From an uncultured Acidimicrobiales bacterium (GTDB taxonomy: Bacteria > Actinomycetota > Acidimicrobiia > Acidimicrobiales > Bin134), in assembly GCA_951813325.1 (NCBI GenBank), contig OX638350.1, positions 1,041,029 through 1,105,028 of the forward strand: a stretch of DNA of 64,000 nt. The letters are read 5' to 3'. Position 1 is the stretch's first letter. Every line of letters starts with the position of its first letter. The notes below the pieces were generated by a model. It worked only from the letters and a program-made list of their open reading frames with translations, had not been told where the DNA came from and ran no database searches. This document shows positions 57,993 to 64,000 of this stretch, piece after piece. Made by a program: the position numbers and the translations under genes.

Positions 57993-58448
57993 TCACAGCT
58001 CAAGCTCGAACAAGAGGTGGCGGCTGAGGTCGCCGAGCTGGTCCACCAGCATGGTCCGCTGGTCGAACCACCACACGCCGTCGATGCGGTGGAAGGTGTC
58101 GTGATAGCGACCGGTGATGATGGGTTGAAGCGGGAAGTCGTCGAGCTGCTGGAAAACGGTGTAGTAGGCGCGTCCCGCGGCGGTGCCGGCATCGTCGTCT
58201 GCTTCGATGATGGCGTTGGTGGTGACGTGCTTGGTCCGGGGGGTGCCGCAGGGATAGAGGCGGGTGGAGCTCTGGTACATGCCCAGCACCTCGTCGCGCC
58301 CGGCTACCGCCGTTTCTACCGGCGCATCTGGGGAGGCCACGATGCGGCCGTGGGCAAACAGGTCGGCTACCCCCTCCAGATTCCCGGCGTCGATCCGCTC
58401 GGCATAGGTGTAGAGGAGGTTCTCGATCAATCGTGCGCTGTCGCTCAT
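57993..58448 (-). CDS. SnoaL/NTF2-like domain protein
   Basis: A 151-residue cone-fold protein of the nuclear transport factor 2-like family: N-terminal RLIENLLYTYAERIDAGNLEGVADLFAHG, middle TRLYPCGTPRTKHVTTNAIIE, and the strand FHRIDGVWWFDQRTMLVDQLG. The pattern matches ring-hydroxylating beta-subunit-like or SnoaL_4 proteins that bind small hydrophobic substrates. First gene of the minus-strand cluster with the SDR and BKACE genes. Confidence 0.8.
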   Translation of the reverse strand: MSDSARLIENLLYTYAERIDAGNLEGVADLFAHGRIVASPDAPVETAVAGRDEVLGMYQSSTRLYPCGTPRTKHVTTNAIIEADDDAGTAAGRAYYTVFQQLDDFPLQPIITGRYHDTFHRIDGVWWFDQRTMLVDQLGDLSRHLLFELEL

Positions 58449-58537
58449 GGGCTGAAATCTAGTCAGGCCTGGCCGGGCTGAGCACTAGATGAGCTTCGAT
58501 AGGCCGCTTTTCCAGTCGAACATGGCAGAGTAGAGCA

Positions 58538-59476
58538 GTGATATTGATCTCGATTCCCAGTCCGGGCTCAGACAGCCTGGAGATCGGTTCCCTGGATCTG
58601 AGGGCCTATGGCCTGATGATCGCCCTCGGCGTATTGGCCGCGGCGTGGCTGTTCACCCGGCGGTGCACCCAGCGGGGACATTCTCCCGAGCTGGTCAGCT
58701 CGGCCACCGTGTGGGCGGTGATCGCCGGGCTGATCGGATCCCGGATCTACCACGTGATAACCGATTGGAAGTCCTATGAGGGGAACTGGGGCGAGGCCTG
58801 GCAGATCTGGGAGGGGGGGCTGGGCATTCCCGGCGCGGTCATTGCCGCCGCTGCTGTCATGTGGGTGTTCGCCCGCCAAAAAGGCATCCCCTTTTCTGAT
58901 ATCGTCGATTCGGCGGCCCCCGCCCTCCCGCTGGGCCAGGCCATTGGGCGATGGGGGAACTGGTTCAATCAGGAACTGTACGGGCGGCCCACCGATCTGC
59001 CATGGGCGCTGGAGATCGACCCCGAGCATCGCCGATTCCAATATGTGGACGAGGACACCTTCCACCCCACGTTCTTGTACGAGTGCATCTGGAACCTGGC
59101 GCTGGTTGGGGCTCTTCTGTGGGCCGGCAAGCGGTTCACGCTGAAACCGGGCCGCCTGTTCGGACTGTACGTACTGGGGTATTCGCTGGGGCGGTTGTGG
59201 ATCGAGACCATCAGGGTGGACTACGCCAGCGAGCTGGGCGGGGTGCGGGTCAACATCTGGGTGATGCTGGCCCTGATCATCGGCTCGGCGGCATTCTTGC
59301 TCTGGGGCCGGGGTGGCGGTGAGACAGGCCCAGATCAGGCGGGCTCTGGTGGGCCCGACACCGACGAGGCGGTTCCCGGCGAGGCAGCATCGCCCGAGAT
59401 GGCTCCCGAAGACTCCGCGCCCAACCAGCCGGGGTCCGAAGGCTCGGCGGCCGAAAACATCTCTTTGGAGACCTGA
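58538..59476 (+). CDS. lgt: phosphatidylglycerol-prolipoprotein diacylglyceryl transferase
   Basis: Membrane enzyme attaching diacylglycerol to lipobox cysteines. Seven hydrophobic segments, AYGLMIALGVLAAAW, GLIGSRIYHVITDW, and the Lgt signature GRWGNWFNQELYGRPT with the essential arginine and asparagines; later YEC and LWIETIRVDY. Length 312, including a Pro/Glu/Ser-rich cytoplasmic tail of about 45 residues. Confidence 0.94.
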   Translation: MILISIPSPGSDSLEIGSLDLRAYGLMIALGVLAAAWLFTRRCTQRGHSPELVSSATVWAVIAGLIGSRIYHVITDWKSYEGNWGEAWQIWEGGLGIPGAVIAAAAVMWVFARQKGIPFSDIVDSAAPALPLGQAIGRWGNWFNQELYGRPTDLPWALEIDPEHRRFQYVDEDTFHPTFLYECIWNLALVGALLWAGKRFTLKPGRLFGLYVLGYSLGRLWIETIRVDYASELGGVRVNIWVMLALIIGSAAFLLWGRGGGETGPDQAGSGGPDTDEAVPGEAASPEMAPEDSAPNQPGSEGSAAENISLET

Positions 59477-59540
59477 ATCCGGTATCCTCTCAACGCGGGT
59501 TGACGATCAATTTCGCTTCCTTCCGCAGCCCGCGTCATAG

Positions 59541-60707
59541 ATGACCGAAGAATTCCGCTTTTTGGGCGTTGCATCAGACTTGGTGGCGTCGCTCAAAGAA
59601 CGGGGTATCCACGCCCCGTTCCCCATCCAGACCCTTACCATCCCCGACGCGCTCGCCGGACGAGACGTGTGCGGCAAGGCCAAAACCGGTTCGGGCAAGA
59701 CACTGGCCTTCGGCCTTCCCATGGTGGAGAACCTCTCCCATGCCGACTCCCATTGGGCGCGCGGCCTGGTTCTGGTACCCACCCGGGAGTTGGCCGTTCA
59801 GGTGGCCAAGGAGCTGCAACCCTTGGCCCGGTGCCGGGACCTGACCTTGGATCCGGTTTACGGCGGGGCACCCATCGAGGTCCAAATGCAGAGGATCGAA
59901 GACGGTCTGGACATCATCGTGGCCACCCCCGGGCGGCTCATCGACTTGATCGACCGCAAAGCGGTGTCGGTGGCCAAGCTGGAGATCGTGGTGGTGGACG
60001 AAGCCGACCGCATGGCCGACATGGGCTTTTTGCCCCAGGTGGAGTGGATCCTGCGCCATGTGGATTCCCGCCACCAGACCTTGCTGTTCTCCGCCACCCT
60101 CGATGGGGCGGTGGATGCGCTGGTCCGCCGCTACCAGAGCGATCCGGTTCGCCATGAGGTCCAATCCCGGCAGGTAACGGTGGACGAGATGCAGCATCGG
60201 TTTGTGGCCGTCCATGAGATGGACAAGGTCAAGGTGGCCGCGGCCATCATCCGGGCCTCCCAGCGCACCTTGGTGTTCTCTGCCACCCGCCACGGGTGCG
60301 ATCGACTGAGTCGCAAGCTCAAGTCGGAGAACGTGCGGGCCGAGCCCATCCACGGCGACCTCCGCCAGCAGGCCCGGGAGCGCTCGCTGGCCCGGTTCGC
60401 CGCCGGCGAGATCCAGGCGCTGGTGGCCACCGACGTGGCCGCTCGAGGGCTGCACATCGACGACGTGGACGTGGTGATCCACTATGACCCGCCGCCCGAC
60501 CACAAGACCTACCTGCACCGCTCGGGCCGCACCGCCCGGGCCGGGGAGTCGGGCATGGCCGTTACTTTGTCGCTGTGGAACGAGGAGTTGGTGGTCAAGC
60601 GGCTTCAGCGCCGGCTGTCTCTGGACGTCCCCATCGTGGAGATGTTCTCCAACGATGATCGACTGGACGCCCTCGACCGATGGGATCCGGTGGCTGAGGC
60701 CGTCTGA
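59541..60707 (+). CDS. DEAD-box RNA helicase
   Basis: ATP-dependent RNA helicase of 388 residues with motif Q (PFPIQTLTIPDAL), I (GKAKTGSGKTLA), Ia (VPTRELAVQV), Ib (VATPGRLID), II (VVVDEADRMADMG; here DEAD), III (LFSATLDG), V (ATDVAARGLH) and VI (YLHRSGRTARAG). It lacks the long C-terminal extension of CsdA/DbpA types. A basic role in RNA remodelling is expected; the specific target is unknown. Confidence 0.94.
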   Translation: MTEEFRFLGVASDLVASLKERGIHAPFPIQTLTIPDALAGRDVCGKAKTGSGKTLAFGLPMVENLSHADSHWARGLVLVPTRELAVQVAKELQPLARCRDLTLDPVYGGAPIEVQMQRIEDGLDIIVATPGRLIDLIDRKAVSVAKLEIVVVDEADRMADMGFLPQVEWILRHVDSRHQTLLFSATLDGAVDALVRRYQSDPVRHEVQSRQVTVDEMQHRFVAVHEMDKVKVAAAIIRASQRTLVFSATRHGCDRLSRKLKSENVRAEPIHGDLRQQARERSLARFAAGEIQALVATDVAARGLHIDDVDVVIHYDPPPDHKTYLHRSGRTARAGESGMAVTLSLWNEELVVKRLQRRLSLDVPIVEMFSNDDRLDALDRWDPVAEAV

Positions 60708-60763
60708 CCCCTCACAACAGTAAAAGGTTGAGCCAGGGATCGTAACCCCGCTACTGTGGTGGG

Positions 60764-60905
60764 GTACATCAAGAGCGGCTCGCCGCCCGGGTCAGCATGC
60801 TCGGACGGGGGTCCAGCAACCTGGGGGGGACACCCAAGGTGCTCACCCGTTTCGGCGGGGGATGTGGCCTCTGGTTTGGCCAGGGGCAACCAAGTGTCCG
60901 TGCTT
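60764..60905 (+). promoter_or_regulatory. SAM-I/IV-type riboswitch upstream of metX
   Basis: P1 is ACATC (60766-60770) with GATGT (60861-60865). Between them are the conserved aagagcgg after P1, gtccagcaacc with GCAACC, and aaggtgctcaccc with GGTGCT, the core of the SAM-I/SAM-IV clan. A 3' hairpin CCTCTGG/CCAGGGG (60868-60884) has loop TTTGG that can pair with CCAAG at about 60890-60894, fitting the extra pseudoknot of the IV-like variant. S-adenosylmethionine would lower metX expression. Confidence 0.82.
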
Positions 60906-60926
60906 GACTGCTGCGGAGACAGTGGC

Positions 60927-60951
60927 CCTCCCCTAGACAGACGAAGGGAGG
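60927..60951 (+). promoter_or_regulatory. Shine-Dalgarno-sequestering hairpin of metX
   Basis: CCTCCC at 60927-60932 is complementary to GGGAGG at 60946-60951, which is the metX ribosome binding site just before ATG 60955; the loop is 13 bases. Together with the aptamer this suggests control of translation initiation and not of transcription termination. Confidence 0.65.
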
Positions 60952-60954
60952 ACC

Positions 60955-62211
60955 ATGCCAGCCGACAAGAACCCCAGCCGCGAGCGCCGTCCTCCCACTG
61001 AGTCGGCTCAAGACGGCCCCCAGCCGGCCCATCCTCGGGGCTATAGCACCGATCTGCCGGTGACCGGGGCTTGGCTCTCCGGCGATCCCCCCGGCAACCG
61101 CCAATTCTTCACCCTCGACCGCCCCCACTCCTTCGTGTTGGAGGGCGGCGGGGCGCTGCGGGAAGTGACCTTGGCCTACGAGACCTGGGGGCAGCTGGCC
61201 TCCGACGGGTCCAACGCCGTATTGATCTGCCACGCCCTGACCGGCGACTCGCACGTCTCGGGCGAAGCCGGTCACGCCCATCCCACTCCGGGGTGGTGGG
61301 GAGAGATGGTCGGCCCGGGCAAGGCTCTGGACACCGATGAGCTGTTCGTGGTGTGCGCCAATGTGGTGGGCGGGTGCCAGGGCAGCACTGGGCCCGCTTC
61401 GCCCAATCCCGACACCGGCAAACCCTTCGGCTCGTTGTTCCCCACAGTGACGGTGCGCGACATCGTGCGCACCCAGCGCCGGTTGGCCGACCATCTGGGC
61501 GTCAGGCGTTGGCTGACGGTGGTCGGGGGCTCCATGGGGGCCATGCAGGCTCTGGAGTGGGGGGTTATGTTCCCCGAGCGGGTCGGGTCGGTGTGCTCAT
61601 TGGCCGGTTGCATGGCGGCCAGCGCCCAGCAGATCGGCTGGTCGGCGGTGGGGCGCACCGCGTTGGCGCTAGACCCCAACTGGCGAGGCGGCGACTACTA
61701 CGATAATCCGCCCGGCCAAGGCCCCCACGCTGGGCTGGCCATCGCCCGGTCGCTGGCCCAGATCACCTACCGGTCCGACGAGGTGTTCGAAGACCGCTTC
61801 GGGCGAGAGCTGTTCGACATCCACTCGGTGTACGGGGCATGGGATCGGTTCCAGGTGGAGTCATATCTCGACTACCACGGGGAAAAGCTGGTCCGCCGGT
61901 TCGACGCCAACACCTACCTGGTGCTCAACCGGGTGATGGACCTGCACGACATCGGCCGAGACCGGGGCGGGCTCGCTGCGGCCGCCGCCCGGATCAGATC
62001 GCCGGTGTTGTCGCTGAGCATCACCAGCGACACGCTGTACCCGCCCCGCCAGCAGGTCGAGCTGCACGACGCGGTGGTGTCCACCGGCGGGCGGTGTGTG
62101 TACACCGTGGTGGACAGCCCCCACGGCCACGACGGGTTCTTGCTGGAAGTCGAGGCAGTTGGCCAGGCAATCAAGGACTTCTTGGAGAAGGTGGGAAGCG
62201 GTGTCGGCTGA
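60955..62211 (+). CDS. metX: homoserine O-acetyltransferase
   Basis: Activates homoserine for methionine synthesis, alpha/beta-hydrolase fold. Nucleophile serine in VGGSMGAMQALEWG, early LAYETWGQLASDGSNAVLICHALTG, middle GGCQGSTGPASPNPDTG, and catalytic Asp/His in ITSDTLYPP and HGHDGFLLE. Length 418. The start is fixed by the strong gggagg ribosome binding site. The downstream PLP enzyme overlaps by eleven bases. Confidence 0.94.
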   Translation: MPADKNPSRERRPPTESAQDGPQPAHPRGYSTDLPVTGAWLSGDPPGNRQFFTLDRPHSFVLEGGGALREVTLAYETWGQLASDGSNAVLICHALTGDSHVSGEAGHAHPTPGWWGEMVGPGKALDTDELFVVCANVVGGCQGSTGPASPNPDTGKPFGSLFPTVTVRDIVRTQRRLADHLGVRRWLTVVGGSMGAMQALEWGVMFPERVGSVCSLAGCMAASAQQIGWSAVGRTALALDPNWRGGDYYDNPPGQGPHAGLAIARSLAQITYRSDEVFEDRFGRELFDIHSVYGAWDRFQVESYLDYHGEKLVRRFDANTYLVLNRVMDLHDIGRDRGGLAAAAARIRSPVLSLSITSDTLYPPRQQVELHDAVVSTGGRCVYTVVDSPHGHDGFLLEVEAVGQAIKDFLEKVGSGVG

Positions 62212-63436
62212 GACAGGCTGGAGCGAGGCCGTCGACAGCCGGGAAGCAGTGGCCGCACCCGACCCCACCCGGTTCTCCCACCCCGACACCGTGGCCGTTT
62301 TGGCCGGTCGGCGCTCAGGAGGGGCTGAGCTGGCCCCGTCGCTTCACCCCACCACCACGTTCCGCATTCCATCCCTTGAGTCGGGCCGGCGCATGGCGCT
62401 GGATCCGACCGAGAGCCACTACTACACCCGCAACGGCAATCCCACTGTGCGGGCGTTCGAGGAGGCCATGGCCGAGTTGGAGGGGGCGGAGGCCTCCCGG
62501 GCTTTCGCCTCAGGTATGGGCGCGGTGAGCTGCGTGATCCTCGGCTTGTGCTCGTCGGGCGACCACATCGTCGCCCAGCGCCAGCTCTACTCCGGCACTC
62601 AGTTTCTGCTTCAAGCGGTGTGCCCCCGCTTCGGAATCGACGTGACCTTTGTGGACGGCACCGAGCCGGGGGCATTCCAAGCCGCGGTGCGGCCGGGGAA
62701 GACCATGCTGGTGTTTGCCGAGACCCCGGCCAACCCCTGCCTGGATCTGGTCGATTTGGAGGAGCTGGGCGCTATTCGGGGTCCGCTGAAAGCGGTGGAC
62801 GCCACCTTCGCCCCGCCGAGCATCACCCGGCCGCTGGACTACGGCGTGGACCTGAGCCTGCACTCGGCCACCAAGGGCCTCGGCGGCCACAACGACGCCA
62901 CCTTGGGAGTGGTGTCGGGCAGCGCCGAGCTGATGGCCTCGCTGTGGGCGTTCGCCATCTTGCAGGGGGCCAACGCCGCCCCGTTCGACGCCATGAACGG
63001 CCTGCGGGGCCTGCGCACCCTGGGGGTCCGCCTGGAGCGCCAGAGCGCCACCGCTCAGCGACTGGCCGAGGCGCTGTCAGACCATCCCGGAGTGGAGACG
63101 GTTCGCTATCCCGGCCTGGCCTCCCACCCCCAGCACCAACTGGCCAAGCGGCAGATGCGGATGTTCGGCGGGCTCTTGGCCTTCGACCTCGCCCGGGGGC
63201 ACGACGCGGGGGAGCGGTTCGTGGAAGCGGTGAAGCTGGCCCAGATCGCCACGTCGCTGGGCGGCCCGGAGACGCTGGTAACCCATTCAGCGTCTACCAC
63301 CCACGCCGGGTTGTCGCCCGAGGAGCTGGCGGCAGCCGGCATCGGGCCGGGCACCATTCGGATCTCGGTGGGCCTGGAGCACACCGACGATGTGGTCGCC
63401 GATCTGCTGCACGCCGCCGACAAGGCCAATGCCTGA
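62201..63436 (+). CDS. Cys/Met-metabolism PLP enzyme (O-acylhomoserine sulfhydrylase or cystathionine gamma-synthase type)
   Basis: Fold-type I PLP enzyme of the trans-sulfuration family, 411 residues. Seen: HPTTTFRIPSLESG, ESHYYTRNGNPTVRAFEEAMAELEG, phosphate site ASGMGAVS, VDATFAPPSITRPLDYG and the Schiff-base lysine in HSATKGLGGHNDATLG; C-terminal RISVGLEHTDDVVADL. GTG 62201 inside the metX end follows gagaaggtggg. Adjacent to metX, so it most likely uses O-acetylhomoserine; sulfide versus cysteine as donor cannot be told. Confidence 0.88.
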   Translation: MSAETGWSEAVDSREAVAAPDPTRFSHPDTVAVLAGRRSGGAELAPSLHPTTTFRIPSLESGRRMALDPTESHYYTRNGNPTVRAFEEAMAELEGAEASRAFASGMGAVSCVILGLCSSGDHIVAQRQLYSGTQFLLQAVCPRFGIDVTFVDGTEPGAFQAAVRPGKTMLVFAETPANPCLDLVDLEELGAIRGPLKAVDATFAPPSITRPLDYGVDLSLHSATKGLGGHNDATLGVVSGSAELMASLWAFAILQGANAAPFDAMNGLRGLRTLGVRLERQSATAQRLAEALSDHPGVETVRYPGLASHPQHQLAKRQMRMFGGLLAFDLARGHDAGERFVEAVKLAQIATSLGGPETLVTHSASTTHAGLSPEELAAAGIGPGTIRISVGLEHTDDVVADLLHAADKANA

Positions 63437-63465
63437 GGTCGTCGGGGACATCGAGGTAGGTTTTT

Positions 63466-64000
63466 CTGCCTGAGATAATCGAAGTCGAGTACTACCGCCG
63501 AGCTGCCGAAGCCACGGTTGGCCGCATTCTCTCAGCCGTCAATGCCCCCGACGGCTGGTTCATCAAGGGGGGTGCCGATGTTACCGCGCTGCGCCTGGCG
63601 TTGGAGGGACGGACCGTTGTCGGAGTGCGTCGAATCGGAAAGCTCCTGATTGTGGACTTCGCTGATCCCGGCGGACGTCGGAGCGCAGTGCTGGGCCTTC
63701 GGTTCGGCATGACTGGGAGGCTGGTGGTGGACGACCGCCCGGTCATCGAGAAGCTGGAGTACTCCAGCGGGCGCGATGTTCCTGAGTGGCGGCGCTTCGA
63801 GGTGGGCTTTGCCAATGGGGGGTGCCTCGCCGTCATCGATCCGCGGCGCTTGGGCGGCGTGGAGCTGGATCCTGATGAGACCCGTCTTGGCCCTGACGCC
63901 TTCAGTCTGGCGATCGGGCAGCTGGCCGCCGCTCTGGAGGGCAGCCGCACCGCGCTGAAGGCCCGGCTGCTCGACCAGCGACGGGTGGCCGGACTGGGCA
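63466..64000 (+). CDS. Fpg/Nei-family DNA glycosylase (3' partial), probable CTG start
   Basis: Base-excision repair glycosylase/AP lyase. After the first codon the protein reads PEIIEVEYYRRAAEATVGR; the proline and glutamate directly after the initiator are the catalytic residues of the family. Later RRIGKLLIVDF and LGLRFGMTGRL match the domain. An in-frame TAG lies six bases upstream, and the only codon that places the proline second is CTG at 63466, preceded by gaggtagg. No ATG, GTG or TTG is available there. The gene continues beyond the window, so the zinc finger is not seen. Confidence 0.8.
   Translation, partial: MPEIIEVEYYRRAAEATVGRILSAVNAPDGWFIKGGADVTALRLALEGRTVVGVRRIGKLLIVDFADPGGRRSAVLGLRFGMTGRLVVDDRPVIEKLEYSSGRDVPEWRRFEVGFANGGCLAVIDPRRLGGVELDPDETRLGPDAFSLAIGQLAAALEGSRTALKARLLDQRRVAGLG

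Noticed and set aside
1..64000. tRNA or rRNA genes.
   Set aside because: Intergenic gaps were scanned by eye for T-loop (GTTCGA) and acceptor pairing; none was convincing.

Overview
The window is a GC-rich, gene-dense chromosomal segment that reads as an actinobacterium outside the classical Actinomycetales, most plausibly Acidimicrobiia. Supporting signs are the block xerC, LytM-like protein, rpsB, tsf, pyrH, frr, cdsA, dxr, site-2 protease, ispG, proS, the order nusA-infB-DUF503-rbfA-truB-ribF-rpsO-pnp, a coenzyme-B12-dependent ribonucleotide reductase, an RNase J and frequent GTG starts. The taxon is inference; no rRNA or tRNA gene was found.

Positions 1-24.6 kb are almost entirely housekeeping on the + strand: recombinase, ribosomal protein S2, EF-Ts, UMP kinase, recycling factor, phospholipid and MEP isoprenoid enzymes, prolyl-tRNA synthetase, the rimP-nusA-infB-rbfA-truB-ribF translation cluster, rpsO-pnp and dapB. 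A luciferase-like monooxygenase and a convergent ribokinase-family gene interrupt it. From 24.6 to 35.5 kb lie a SURF1-like gene, a winged-helix protein, dapA, RNase J, FtsK, a Ca2+/cation antiporter, rimO, pgsA and cinA. From 35.6 to 38.7 kb there is a small accessory island: a frameshifted DUF4143 ATPase, a degraded gene remnant, an SDR dehydrogenase and msrB. From 38.9 to 52.1 kb come recA, miaB, miaA, dapF, hflX, dapC, dapD, dapE, a RibD-like reductase and nrdJ. From 52.2 to 58.4 kb is a second accessory stretch: a tiny membrane protein, an unrecognised protein, a frameshifted alcohol dehydrogenase, a GH13 glucosidase, a BKACE enzyme, an SDR and an NTF2-like protein. The end carries lgt, a DEAD-box helicase, a SAM riboswitch controlling metX and a PLP sulfur-transfer enzyme, and the start of an Fpg/Nei glycosylase.

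The window holds dapA, dapB, dapC, dapD, dapE and dapF, so the succinylase route from aspartate semialdehyde to meso-diaminopimelate is encoded here except for the final decarboxylase. The methionine pair at the end is preceded by a strong SAM-I/IV-type aptamer with a hairpin over the metX Shine-Dalgarno sequence.

The less ordinary features are small. There is a 168-bp element with 22-bp perfect terminal inverted repeats wedged between dapB and the SURF1 gene. Four 39-bp tandem repeats straddle the miaB stop and lengthen the MiaA N-terminus. A 92-bp tandem duplication covers the dapD 3' end. An unannotated 55-residue membrane peptide lies beside an unknown gene. Three accessory genes each need one frame correction while the core genes are intact. 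The last gene appears to start at CTG. I did not find a convincing new multi-gene defence, secondary-metabolite or CRISPR system.
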